In this document: in pieces, positions 16,645 through 25,362 of the stretch | How positions within the stretch are numbered: position 1 is the stretch's first letter | Layout of the letters: each line of letters opens with the position of its first letter | Assembly (NCBI GenBank): GCA_024643545.1 | Contig: JAHEMR010000005.1 | Span: 299,025-363,024, forward strand | DNA from: Crocinitomicaceae bacterium | GTDB lineage: Bacteria; Bacteroidota; Bacteroidia; Flavobacteriales_D; Crocinitomicaceae | DNA: 64,000 nt | Direction of reading: 5' to 3' | The notes under the pieces: generated by a model | What the model was told of the DNA's origin: nothing | What the model saw: only the letters and a program-made list of their open reading frames with translations | The model's database searches: none | Made by a program: the position numbers and the translations under genes

Positions 16645-18104
16645 CCCCAGGTCGTACCTTCTTTCCCGTCTTTTACCACAATTCCTGCAGCAGCTAATCC
16701 ATCTCGGATTTTATCGGAGGTTGTCCAGTCTTTGTTTGTACGTGCTTGTTGACGTAAGTCGAGTACAAGATCCATGACAGGTGCTAATTTTCCGTTCTCA
16801 GACTCTTGTTCAGACATTAAACCCAATACATCGAAGACAAAGGTATGCATCGCTTGTTTTAATGCATCGCGATCTTCTGCAGATATGCTTGCGTTGCCAT
16901 CGTTGATGAGGTTGATGTATTTCACCGCTTCAAATAAATTTGCAACAAGTATCGGTGCGTTGAAGTCATCATTCATCGCTGTATAGAAAGAAGCAATCAA
17001 AGCATCCACGTCAAAAGAAGAAGTCGCTGTTGGTACTTTTTCCAATGTTTTCAATCCTTCCATTAAACGGGAAAATCCTTTTTCAGAAGCGTTCAAAGCT
17101 TCTTGAGTAAAGTCTAAGTTACTGCGGTAATGTGCTTGCATCATAAAGAAACGAAGGACATTTGCACTATATGGTTTGTCGAATAATTCAGTAGTTCCCT
17201 CGATGATTTCTTTCGGTAAAAAGTAATTTCCAAAGGACTTACTCATTTTTTGCCCGTTGACATTCAGCATGTTGGCATGCATCCAGTAATTTGCCGGATT
17301 GCTTCCATGAGCACCACAGCTTTGTGCGATTTCATCTTCATGATGCGGGAATTTCAAGTCCATTCCACCGCCGTGAATATCGAATTGTTTACCTAAGTAT
17401 TTTGTGCTCATTGCAGTACATTCAATGTGCCATCCTGGATTTCCATCTCCCCAAGGAGAACGCCAAATCTGCATGTCATCTGGGTTCGCTTTTTTCCAAA
17501 GTGCAAAATCCGCAAAGAAGCGTTTTTCGTCCTGCGCATTTAAATTGCGCGTTTCATTTTCCAATTCGTCTACTTTGCGTCCACTCAAAATTCCGTAATT
17601 GTAATCTTGCATGTAGCGTTTCGTATCGAAGTAAACAGAGCCATTCACTACATAAGCATAGCCATTTTCCATAATGTGCTCAATGACTTCTATTTGCTCT
17701 TGAATGTGTCCGGTTGCGGTTGGCTCAATGCTCGGAGGCAATAAGTTATATATGCGTTGTAATTCTTGAAAACGTACATTGTATTTGTAGACAATTTCCA
17801 GGGACTGTAATTGTTCCGCGCGTGCAGCTTTTCCGATGGAGTCTTCATCGTTTCCAGCACTGTTAGTGATGTGTCCAGCGTCGGTAATGTTACGCACATA
17901 TTTGACTTGAAATCCAAGTTGCAATAGGTAGCGATAAATCAGGTCAAAGTTAATGAAGGTACGCATGTTTCCCATGTGTGGTTCACTGTAAAGGGTAGGA
18001 CCACAGACATACATTCCAACAAAGTTTTCATGAATGGGTACAAAGGCTTGTTTTTCACCTTTCATACTATTGTAAATCACTAAATTTTTCTGATGGTCTT
18101 TCAT
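16641..18104 (-). CDS. cysS: cysteine--tRNA ligase
   Basis: A class I CysRS of 487 residues from the chosen start (M-K-D-H-Q-K-N-L-V-I-Y-N-S). The Zn-site Cys is in V-C-G-P-T-L-Y-S-E-P-H-M-G-N, which also carries the HIGH-equivalent H-M-G-N. W-H-I-E-C-T-A-M-S and K-M-S-K-S-F-G-N follow. The frame is open to 18224, but a TAACTTTG promoter box at 18122-18129 places the transcript start near 18116, favouring 18104. Confidence 0.95.
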   Translation of the reverse strand: MKDHQKNLVIYNSMKGEKQAFVPIHENFVGMYVCGPTLYSEPHMGNMRTFINFDLIYRYLLQLGFQVKYVRNITDAGHITNSAGNDEDSIGKAARAEQLQSLEIVYKYNVRFQELQRIYNLLPPSIEPTATGHIQEQIEVIEHIMENGYAYVVNGSVYFDTKRYMQDYNYGILSGRKVDELENETRNLNAQDEKRFFADFALWKKANPDDMQIWRSPWGDGNPGWHIECTAMSTKYLGKQFDIHGGGMDLKFPHHEDEIAQSCGAHGSNPANYWMHANMLNVNGQKMSKSFGNYFLPKEIIEGTTELFDKPYSANVLRFFMMQAHYRSNLDFTQEALNASEKGFSRLMEGLKTLEKVPTATSSFDVDALIASFYTAMNDDFNAPILVANLFEAVKYINLINDGNASISAEDRDALKQAMHTFVFDVLGLMSEQESENGKLAPVMDLVLDLRQQARTNKDWTTSDKIRDGLAAAGIVVKDGKEGTTWG

Positions 18105-18121
18105 GGGTAATTGCATAAGAA

Positions 18122-18129
18122 CAAAGTTA
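18122..18129 (-). promoter_or_regulatory. -7 box of cysS
   Basis: TAACTTTG on the minus strand, 17 nt before the ATG at 18104. Confidence 0.5.
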
Positions 18130-18240
18130 GCGAAAAGTTCGAAGTCTGAAAAAGTGAAAACGCACCAAATAAATGCGGATGGATTAATGAGATGGTCGTT
18201 CTCCAAAAATAAAATGGAACCCAAAGAGAAATCCCGGCAC

Positions 18241-18248
18241 TATTTTTG
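18241..18248 (+). promoter_or_regulatory. -7 box of the DUF4783 gene
   Basis: TATTTTTG, 13 nt before the ATG at 18262. An exact consensus match. Confidence 0.5.
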
Positions 18249-18261
18249 TTAAAATTGTGTC

Positions 18262-18633
18262 ATGAATTCAATGTTATCATTTATTACCGGACTCCTTTTA
18301 TTCTTGAAATTTCCAAGCGATATTCCGTATGCAAGCATTCAACGTGCAATGGAAGTCAATGACGCGAAAACGATTGTTCATATGGGTAAGGATAAATTAT
18401 CGTTGAATGTTCAGGGAAAAGAATCCGTTTACCCTATTGCACAAGCAGAAATGATCCTACAGGGTTTTTTCACCAAGTACCCGAAAGGCTCATTTGTATT
18501 TAAATTCAAAGGAAAAGAATCCGGAGAGGACAACTATACGGTTGGAACGTATACTTCTAAAGGGGAAAGTTTCCGCAGCACCTTTCATTTCCGAACTGGA
18601 AAATTAGAAAGCCTGTCGATTACCAACGAGTAA
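18262..18633 (+). CDS. DUF4783 family secreted protein
   Basis: A 123-residue protein with an N-terminal hydrophobic segment (residues 3-17, S-M-L-S-F-I-T-G-L-L-L-F-L) and a small alpha/beta domain rich in G-K-E-S, matching my recall of DUF4783, a Bacteroidota family with a cystatin/NTF2-like fold. The function is unknown. It has its own promoter box, is single, and its stop directly abuts that of the convergent GT2 gene (TAATTA at 18631-18636). Confidence 0.7.
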   Translation: MNSMLSFITGLLLFLKFPSDIPYASIQRAMEVNDAKTIVHMGKDKLSLNVQGKESVYPIAQAEMILQGFFTKYPKGSFVFKFKGKESGEDNYTVGTYTSKGESFRSTFHFRTGKLESLSITNE

Positions 18634-20556
18634 TTATGCTTGTGAACCTCTGTTTTCTTTCAAGGTATTGAAGAAAATAACGGCGTAACCAATCGTCAAC
18701 ATCAAGTGGAAAGGAACCATTCCTAAATCTCCATAAATAGCACGATTCACCGCAGTAAATCCGAACACAACCATTAATATTCCTTCTGCAATATTGATGA
18801 TGGATAAACTTTTCTTGTCGTATTTATTTCCAGTAAACTCATCTTTTTTCGCCACATTGAATTTCGGTGTACGAACAAATGAACTTTTGATTCCTAAATA
18901 CCCTTCGATTACCGCAACGGCATTGCTTAACGAAAGCGCCATAGAAACGGTTAAGAATTGAACGAAACGTCCAATAAAACGAATTAAATCACTGAAGAAA
19001 TGTCCAGTTTTATCGCGGAAGGCATTCCAATAATAGAACGCGAGAAATACCGTACTTGATAAAAAGAATGCGCCAACTTGGATATAGAAATTCAAATCCG
19101 AGAAGGAATCTTTGATGTGTAGGACTGGCAAACTCAACAATGAAAGAATCAAGATAAATACGAACACAGAAGAATTGAATAAGTGCGCTAATCCGTGTAA
19201 ACGATCGGAGAATTTCAATCCTTTTGTTGTTACAATGCGTTTCCACATTTTAATGAATACTTCTGCACCACCTTTCATCCAACGGTGTTGTTGACTTTTT
19301 AAAGCGGACATAGTAATTGGCAATTCTGCTGGTGATTCTACTTCCTCCAAGTAACTGAATTTCCATCCACGCATTTGTGCACGGTAGCTCAAGTCTAAGT
19401 CTTCCGTAATGGTATCGTGTTCCCATCCACCGGCATCTTCAATACACGCTTTTCTCCAAACACCTGCTGTACCATTAAAGTTGATGTAATGTCCTTGTGC
19501 GTTGCGTCCACCTTGCTCGATGGCAAAGTGACCATTTAATCCAAAAGCTTGTAATTCTGTTAAAAGAGAATATGTTTTGTTTAAGTGTCCCCATCGTGTT
19601 TGAACGACACCAATTTTATCTGTATTGAAGTATGGCATTGTTCGCAATAAGAAATCACGATCAGGAACGAAGTCCGCATCGAAAATTGCAATGAATTCAC
19701 CTTCTACTTGATCCATCGCTGAATCAAGTGCTCCTGCTTTGTAACCAGTGCGATCTACACGGTGAATGTGTTGGATATTGATTCCGCGCGCTGCAACTTC
19801 CGCAACTTTTGCTGCAATGATATCTTTGGTTTCATCCGTAGAGTCATCCAATACTTGAATTTGAAATTTATCTCTTGGGTATTCAAATTCGGCAATGGTA
19901 TCAATGATGCGTTCCGCAACATACATTTCATTGTACATTGGTAACTGAACGGTAACCTTTGGTGCATTTGCTAAGTCAAATGCAGGCTCAACTCTACTTT
20001 GTTGTGCTTTGCGTTGTTTACGGTAAGCGAATGCAAGCGACAATTGAACGATACTATAATAGAAAATCAATAACAGGCACAATCCGTAAATTACAAGAAT
20101 GACTTTTGCCATTAAATGCGACCAGTAATGTTCTTTTGTGAATGTTTTTCCATTTTCTGTGACTTTTCTGTCTCCCCAATTGAACATCCAAGACACCTTC
20201 AAATTAGCTGTAAATGGCTGAGTTTTACTAAACGTATAGTGAACGAGGTGTTCTTTTGCATTCGTTTCGAAAACTTTTAAAGTGTCTGGTCGGTAATCTT
20301 TATCGACTAACGTTAGCATGCTCTTGCCAATGGGAACGTGCTTAAATGTAAACACACCGTTTTCATCCGTTTCCGTTGTATAAACTTTTCCAGTGACGGA
20401 GGATGTTAAACTCACTTTCACTTTCTCAACTTCATTTCGGGTTTTGTAATCTACAAGATACCCTTGAATTTTCTTTGTGTACTGAAGTGGATTCTTTGTG
20501 GCATGTGCACTTAATACAGAAACAAAAAGTGCGATAATCAAGAAAAAATTCCTCAT
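18634..20556 (-). CDS. GT2 polysaccharide synthase with N-terminal periplasmic regulatory-like domain
   Basis: A 640-residue processive beta-glycosyltransferase (cellulose synthase/CslA type). Residues 1-19 form a signal peptide, about 28-110 a carboxypeptidase-regulatory-like beta-sandwich (Q-G-Y-L-V-D ... D-E-N-G-V-F-T-F-K-H-V-P-I-G), and 150-178 a membrane segment. The catalytic domain follows with D-D-S (237-239), D-A-D (293-295), T-E-D (384-386) and Q-Q-H-R-W (422-426), then four or more C-terminal membrane helices. The processive Q-x-x-R-W motif points to a beta-linked polymer, mannan- or glucan-like; the sugar is not predictable. The start M-R-N-F-F-L fits the signal peptide better than the upstream Met. 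Confidence 0.88.
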   Translation of the reverse strand: MRNFFLIIALFVSVLSAHATKNPLQYTKKIQGYLVDYKTRNEVEKVKVSLTSSVTGKVYTTETDENGVFTFKHVPIGKSMLTLVDKDYRPDTLKVFETNAKEHLVHYTFSKTQPFTANLKVSWMFNWGDRKVTENGKTFTKEHYWSHLMAKVILVIYGLCLLLIFYYSIVQLSLAFAYRKQRKAQQSRVEPAFDLANAPKVTVQLPMYNEMYVAERIIDTIAEFEYPRDKFQIQVLDDSTDETKDIIAAKVAEVAARGINIQHIHRVDRTGYKAGALDSAMDQVEGEFIAIFDADFVPDRDFLLRTMPYFNTDKIGVVQTRWGHLNKTYSLLTELQAFGLNGHFAIEQGGRNAQGHYINFNGTAGVWRKACIEDAGGWEHDTITEDLDLSYRAQMRGWKFSYLEEVESPAELPITMSALKSQQHRWMKGGAEVFIKMWKRIVTTKGLKFSDRLHGLAHLFNSSVFVFILILSLLSLPVLHIKDSFSDLNFYIQVGAFFLSSTVFLAFYYWNAFRDKTGHFFSDLIRFIGRFVQFLTVSMALSLSNAVAVIEGYLGIKSSFVRTPKFNVAKKDEFTGNKYDKKSLSIINIAEGILMVVFGFTAVNRAIYGDLGMVPFHLMLTIGYAVIFFNTLKENRGSQA

Positions 20557-20586
20557 TTGTGAGTCAAAAAAAGATGTAAAAAAAAG

Positions 20587-20594
20587 CAAATATA
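20587..20594 (-). promoter_or_regulatory. -7 box of the GT2 gene
   Basis: TATATTTG on the minus strand in the 41-bp gap after the S46 peptidase stop, 30 nt before the GT2 start at 20556, suggesting independent transcription. Confidence 0.4.
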
Positions 20595-20597
20595 AAT

Positions 20598-22760
20598 TTA
20601 TTCTTTCATTAATGTCATTTCATCGACCAAGTGTTTGGCATCAGAGTAAATATCCATGACCCAAAGTACATAGCGAATATCTACTACAATGTTGCGACAA
20701 CGGTTCGGATCGAATAAATAATCACTCATGGTACTTTCCCATGAACGGTCAAAATTTAAGCCCATTAAATACCCATTTTTGTCTAAAACAGGTGAACCGG
20801 AATTTCCTCCTGTGGTGTGATTTGAACCGGTGAAACACACCCAAAGTTCGTCACCTTGCGCATATGGACCATAGTTTTTTGCAGCATGTAATTCAACCAT
20901 TCTAGGTAATAAGTCAAAATCGGGATTTCCAGTGTTGTATTTAGCAATGATCCCATCTAATGTCGTATGCTCTGTGTAACGCATGCCATCTGTTGGGGCG
21001 GACCCTTCTAATTGACCATACGTAATGCGTAAGGTTGAATTCGCATCTGGCCAGTGCTTTGCATCAGGGAACATCACGTATTTTCCTTCAACATAAACCT
21101 GCATGAGATTCGTAACGCTCGTTTGAAAAGAACGATAAGCAGGAACGGTTTCGTTTCTAAACGGTTGGAAATATTGATAGAAGTGAGTGTAACCAAGGTC
21201 TTTGGTTAATTTTTTAAGTGATTTTTCCCCGAATGCTTGTAAAAATGCCAAATACCTTTCTTGATCGGTAAAAATGGATTTCGTGTAAATCTCCGTTGCG
21301 ATTCCTTTCACATAATTCAAAAACCATTCATTTGCCACTGAATACTTTACATCTTTTGTTATTTCACCCCATTGTTCGGTATAGTCAAGGTAAGCTTTTG
21401 TTTGATCGATGAAAATTGCTCGGTCAACCTCACTGTTGTAATTCTTAAAGAAACCTTCCGCATTCGTTTTCATCTTCTCAATAACGTTAGCTAACTCACC
21501 TTTTTCAACATATTTCGCATAATTCGTCACTAAATCCTCCATGGCACGAACCATTTTAAAGTATTCTGGACCGTATGAAAAATACTCTGCACCTAATGCA
21601 TATTTGAATTCAATCGCTTGATCTTTTTCCACCAACACATTTAATTGGTTGACCACACCTGCATACTTGTTCCATTCAGGCTTTGTAAAGGCCATTTTCT
21701 TGTAGGCTTCTTCCTCTTCTAATTTAAGTTGAACCGCTTGCAGGTTTTTTAAGCCTTCAATTTGACCAATCCATTTTTTCCATGCATTCGCAATACTCGC
21801 CTGTTTCGCTGAATATTGGATGCGTGTTAAATCCGATTTTTTCATCCCTTCATCAATTACGGCGAGAGATAAATCCCTCATGTGGATGCGCGCTGGACGT
21901 TCCTTTTCGATGATGAATTTTAAATAGGACGAAACCACATGTTGTTCCGTTTGACCAGGGAAACCATAAACCATTGTAAAGTCACCTTCCTGACGGTTTT
22001 GAAATGAAATGGGTAAATAATGCAAGGGCGTGTAAGGGACATTGTCCGGAGAATATGCCGCTGGTTTATTGTCTTTTCCAGTGTAAATGCGAAATACAGA
22101 GAAATCACCTGTATGTCTTGGCCATACCCAATTGTCCGTATCTCCACCAAATTTCCCAATGGAGTTCGGAGGTGTTCCAACAAAACGTACATCCAAGAAG
22201 ACCTCTTTTAACATCAAATAATAGTCGTTTCCGTAATTGAACGCTTTGATTTCTGCTTCGTAATGCGTTCCAACAACTGCTGCAGCACACAATTTTTTGA
22301 TGTTCGCTGCAATCACTGCTTGATCACTTTTTGAACTGGCACCCATCAACACATCTTTCGTAACATCGTCGATGCGCACGATACGCATCGCTGTTAGTCC
22401 AGGATTCGTTAATTCGTCCGCTTTTGTTTTTGCCCAAAACCCATTTTTTAAATAATCGTGTTCAAGGGACGAATGTGATTGAATTTGACCATATCCACAG
22501 TGGTGATTGGTCAATAAAAGTCCTTGACTTGACACCAACTCTGCCGTACAGCCTCCACCAAATTGCAGAATAGCATCTTTGATGCTGGTGTTATTTACAC
22601 TATAAATATCTGCAGCGGAAAGTTTCATTCCTTTTGCTTTCATGTCGGATTCGAATGCCGCAATTAATGATGGAATAAGCATTCCTTCTTCTGCAGAGGA
22701 GTAAAGAGATTTTGCTACAAATACAAGCAATAATGCAGTACGCAAAAAGATTGATTTCAT
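20598..22760 (-). CDS. S46 dipeptidyl-peptidase, DPP11-like
   Basis: A 720-residue periplasmic serine exopeptidase that takes dipeptides from peptide N-termini. Signal peptide at residues 1-23. The catalytic triad region includes T-N-H-H-C-G-Y (His) near residue 91 and G-N-S-G-S-P with nucleophile Ser654. Residue 672, 18 after the Ser, is Arg (G-L-N-F-D-R-S-W). In known members Arg here gives Asp/Glu specificity (DPP11) and Gly gives hydrophobic specificity (DPP7), so acidic P1 preference is inferred. Size matches the family (about 720). Confidence 0.92.
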   Translation of the reverse strand: MKSIFLRTALLLVFVAKSLYSSAEEGMLIPSLIAAFESDMKAKGMKLSAADIYSVNNTSIKDAILQFGGGCTAELVSSQGLLLTNHHCGYGQIQSHSSLEHDYLKNGFWAKTKADELTNPGLTAMRIVRIDDVTKDVLMGASSKSDQAVIAANIKKLCAAAVVGTHYEAEIKAFNYGNDYYLMLKEVFLDVRFVGTPPNSIGKFGGDTDNWVWPRHTGDFSVFRIYTGKDNKPAAYSPDNVPYTPLHYLPISFQNRQEGDFTMVYGFPGQTEQHVVSSYLKFIIEKERPARIHMRDLSLAVIDEGMKKSDLTRIQYSAKQASIANAWKKWIGQIEGLKNLQAVQLKLEEEEAYKKMAFTKPEWNKYAGVVNQLNVLVEKDQAIEFKYALGAEYFSYGPEYFKMVRAMEDLVTNYAKYVEKGELANVIEKMKTNAEGFFKNYNSEVDRAIFIDQTKAYLDYTEQWGEITKDVKYSVANEWFLNYVKGIATEIYTKSIFTDQERYLAFLQAFGEKSLKKLTKDLGYTHFYQYFQPFRNETVPAYRSFQTSVTNLMQVYVEGKYVMFPDAKHWPDANSTLRITYGQLEGSAPTDGMRYTEHTTLDGIIAKYNTGNPDFDLLPRMVELHAAKNYGPYAQGDELWVCFTGSNHTTGGNSGSPVLDKNGYLMGLNFDRSWESTMSDYLFDPNRCRNIVVDIRYVLWVMDIYSDAKHLVDEMTLMKE

Positions 22761-22824
22761 AAGTTCATTTTAGTGTGGCTAAGTTACGATGATTTCGGCA
22801 AGCGACAATAGGCGGATAATTCCT

Positions 22825-22832
22825 TATCTTTG
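22825..22832 (+). promoter_or_regulatory. -7 box of ribF
   Basis: TATCTTTG, 15 nt before the ribF ATG. Confidence 0.5.
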
Positions 22833-22847
22833 CGCCTCAATTGAAGT

Positions 22848-23795
22848 ATGCGAATTTTTGAAGGACTTACAGAAAAAATGCCCATTAAGAACGCCGTTGT
22901 AACAATCGGAACGTTTGATGGAGTGCATTTAGGTCATCAAGAAATTTTGAAAACGCTCATTTCTGAAGCGGAAAAATGTGGCGGCGAAAGTGTGTTATTG
23001 ACTTTTTATCCGCATCCACGAATGGTTTTATTTCCTGAAAATAGTGATTTGCAATTGCTGCAAACGCAAACAGAAAAACTGGAAAAACTCGCCTCAATTG
23101 GACTTCAAAATACCGTGATTTATCCATTTTCAAAGGAATTCGCAGACCTTTCAGCTGAACGTTTTGTGGAAGAAATTCTTATAAAAGGATTGCAAGCAAA
23201 AATGGTCATTATTGGTTACGACCATCAATTCGGTCATAATCGGAAAGGTAATTTAGCCTTTTTAAAGGGCTATGCGGATAAAGGTTGTTTTGAACTATTG
23301 GAAATTCCAGCAGAACAAATCGATGAAGCATATATTTCCTCTTCTAAAATAAGAAAGGCAGTATTGAGCGGTGACATTTCGGTAGCGAATGCTTGCTTGG
23401 GAGCTCCTTTTCAACTGACGGGAACTATCGTTAAAGGATTGCAAAACGGAAGAAAAATTGGATTTCCAACCGCGAATATTCACATCGAAGATGAACAGAA
23501 AATCATTCCATCCACGGGGGTTTACGCGGTTACAGTGAATATGAAAGATAAATCTTACCATGGCATGATGAACATAGGCTGGCGACCTACCATTCAAGAA
23601 GAAAAATTGGAACGTAAAATCGAAGTACATATATTCGATTTTGAAGACGAGATTTATGGCGAATCTTGTGCCATTCAAGTACTGGAATTTGTTCGTCCTG
23701 AACATAAATTCCCTAACTTAGAAGCATTAAAGGACCAAATCCAATTAGATGAAACAACTGTTCGCGCTTATTTTTCTGTTTCAAAGCTATCATAA
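22848..23795 (+). CDS. ribF: bifunctional riboflavin kinase / FAD synthetase
   Basis: A 315-residue RibF that makes FMN then FAD. The N-terminal nucleotidyl transferase domain has T-I-G-T-F-D-G-V-H-L-G-H-Q (residues 21-33) and T-F-Y-P-H-P-R. The conserved I-S-S-S-K-I-R-K-A-V joins it to the C-terminal kinase domain with G-R-K-I-G-F-P-T-A-N-I and N-I-G-W-R-P-T. Its last 47 bases overlap, in another frame, the signal peptide of the following LRR gene. Confidence 0.96.
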   Translation: MRIFEGLTEKMPIKNAVVTIGTFDGVHLGHQEILKTLISEAEKCGGESVLLTFYPHPRMVLFPENSDLQLLQTQTEKLEKLASIGLQNTVIYPFSKEFADLSAERFVEEILIKGLQAKMVIIGYDHQFGHNRKGNLAFLKGYADKGCFELLEIPAEQIDEAYISSSKIRKAVLSGDISVANACLGAPFQLTGTIVKGLQNGRKIGFPTANIHIEDEQKIIPSTGVYAVTVNMKDKSYHGMMNIGWRPTIQEEKLERKIEVHIFDFEDEIYGESCAIQVLEFVRPEHKFPNLEALKDQIQLDETTVRAYFSVSKLS

Positions 23796-24324
23796 CTTTG
23801 CGCAACTCAACCATGGTAAAGTTTACACGTGGAATGAGGTGCAACAGGCAAATCCCGACACCATTCATGCCATTACCTTTGAGAAATTAAAATTGGATTC
23901 TCTTCCCAATCAATTATGGAAATTCACGCAATTAACCTATTTGAATCTGGAAAAAAATCAACTTGCCTTTTTGCCGGATGAACTTAAATTGTTGAGTCAA
24001 CTGACGGAATTGAACATCAGTAAAAATAAATTTACATCCTTGCCATTGGTAATTTGTCAACTTCCAAACGTGCAAAAATTGAACGCTTCGCGCAATAGGA
24101 TAGAATCTATTCCAGATCAAATCGAAAACTGTACACACCTGACATACCTAGATTTCTATGATAATCTTATCGAAGATTTTGGCTTGGGGATTTTTAATTT
24201 AAACGAATTGAAAACCCTCAATATCGAAGGCGTAATGTACGGAACAAATTTTGCCGATGACTTAAAACGGAAACTTCCGAATGTGCGGGTACTGTTGGAT
24301 CCACCCTGTAAATGTTTGAACTAA
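23749..24324 (+). CDS. secreted leucine-rich-repeat protein
   Basis: A 191-residue protein with a signal peptide (M-K-Q-L-F-A-L-I-F-L-F, cleavage near F-A-Q, residue 19) and four to five LRRs of about 23 residues, for example L-T-Y-L-N-L-E-K-N-Q-L, L-T-E-L-N-I-S-K-N-K-F and V-Q-K-L-N-A-S-R-N-R-I. It ends in a Cys-x-Cys (P-P-C-K-C-L-N). The first 47 bases lie inside ribF, yet no later Met would keep the signal peptide, so the overlap is probably real. Likely an extracytoplasmic binding protein with unknown partner. Confidence 0.8.
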   Translation: MKQLFALIFLFQSYHNFAQLNHGKVYTWNEVQQANPDTIHAITFEKLKLDSLPNQLWKFTQLTYLNLEKNQLAFLPDELKLLSQLTELNISKNKFTSLPLVICQLPNVQKLNASRNRIESIPDQIENCTHLTYLDFYDNLIEDFGLGIFNLNELKTLNIEGVMYGTNFADDLKRKLPNVRVLLDPPCKCLN

Positions 24325-24373
24325 AAATCTTCTTTCCGCATCTGTTTGTCGTTGGGCACTTCAAACTATTTCC

Positions 24374-24381
24374 TACCTTCG
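24374..24381 (+). promoter_or_regulatory. -7 box of the 24.4 kb membrane-protein gene
   Basis: TACCTTCG, 15 nt before a TTG at 24397. The spacing is like other starts in the window and helps choose that TTG. Confidence 0.4.
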
Positions 24382-24396
24382 TGTAAAACAATTATT

Positions 24397-25071
24397 TTGG
24401 AACTCATCAACCTTATTTTCCGCTTAGGTGTACTCTTCGCTATCTACGGCTTCCTTTGGTTTTTTATTGAACTATTGCTTCAAGTGCTTATTGGTGGACG
24501 CAAACGAACGCTCGGCGAAATCTATTTAGTGAAAACAGTAAAGTATGTATTCTTGGTGAATGTGACCTTTTTATTCTGTTTGGATCAAATGGATGAACCA
24601 ATTTATCAAATTAATTATACGTATTTGATTCCAAGCCTCATTATCCTCATTGTATACTTTTTAGGGAAACTTCAAAAGAGTGAACAACGCATCCAGATGA
24701 TGTCGAATTTTACCCAAGGAATGAACGATGTTCCGTTTAATCGGAAATGGGAAATCATATTAATCATCCTTTGTGGTTTTGCGTTTACTGGACTGATGTT
24801 TTATCCGCAGTATTCTGAAAATGCCATTTCAATGTGGTTCCGACAAAACATTTTAAAAATTGAAGACGCATTTTTCTTTGGATTTATTTTTAAAGTAATC
24901 GGATTTTTCTTTTTAATCAGCATGTTCATGAAGATGTTAAACGCACTTAATTACATTGTGTCGGGAAGACCTATACTAGATGTAAAAACAGGCTTCGGAA
25001 CAAAAAAAGAGCAGAGCGATGATTCTTTTGATGATTTCGAAGAAATTGATGACACTAAACTATCCGAATAA
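24397..25071 (+). CDS. uncharacterised integral membrane protein
   Basis: About 224 residues, not recognised. I see four or five hydrophobic segments: R-L-G-V-L-F-A-I-Y-G-F-L-W-F-F, V-F-L-V-N-V-T-F-L-F-C, Y-L-I-P-S-L-I-I-L-I-V-Y-F, I-I-L-I-I-L-C-G-F-A-F and F-I-F-K-V-I-G-F-F-F. The cytosolic tail is strongly acidic (D-D-S-F-D-D-F-E-E-I-D-D). No ATG fits; TTG at 24397 (M-E-L-I-N-L-I-F) lies 15 nt after a promoter box, and an alternative TTG at 24346 would fall upstream of it. The stop overlaps the next start in TAATG. Confidence 0.6.
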   Translation: MELINLIFRLGVLFAIYGFLWFFIELLLQVLIGGRKRTLGEIYLVKTVKYVFLVNVTFLFCLDQMDEPIYQINYTYLIPSLIILIVYFLGKLQKSEQRIQMMSNFTQGMNDVPFNRKWEIILIILCGFAFTGLMFYPQYSENAISMWFRQNILKIEDAFFFGFIFKVIGFFFLISMFMKMLNALNYIVSGRPILDVKTGFGTKKEQSDDSFDDFEEIDDTKLSE

Positions 25072-25349
25072 TGGCACACTTTGACGAAAAAGAATTAATA
25101 GAATTATCGAATGAAATCATTCATTCATTGACCAAGTTGGTCCTAGGAGAAAAACCTGGATTCCTAGCGGGAAGTGTCTATAAAAAAATGGAAATTCATC
25201 CACGCTTGAGCACGATGAAAACCTTATATGCAAGTTTCGTGATGGATTTTAAAGGTTCATACGAAGATGCCGCAAGTTTGAAAAAACTTACGGATTTCCG
25301 CTATGAAATCGTCGAATTGTTTGACTCGGAATCTCCTTCGGAACATTAA
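25071..25349 (+). CDS. hypothetical 92-residue cytosolic protein
   Basis: Not recognised. A soluble, mainly helical protein without signal peptide, acidic at the end (F-D-S-E-S-P-S-E-H). The start overlaps the stop of the preceding membrane protein (TAATG at 25069-25073), implying coupled synthesis and possibly an interaction. It is followed 13 nt later by rnpA. Confidence 0.6.
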   Translation: MAHFDEKELIELSNEIIHSLTKLVLGEKPGFLAGSVYKKMEIHPRLSTMKTLYASFVMDFKGSYEDAASLKKLTDFRYEIVELFDSESPSEH

Positions 25350-25362
25350 TCTGCCCCAAACA

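Noticed and set aside
17291-17674. 127-codon open frame opposite cysS
   Set aside because: Antisense to a certain gene; rich in Cys/His/Ser as expected for a shadow frame, with no coherent fold.
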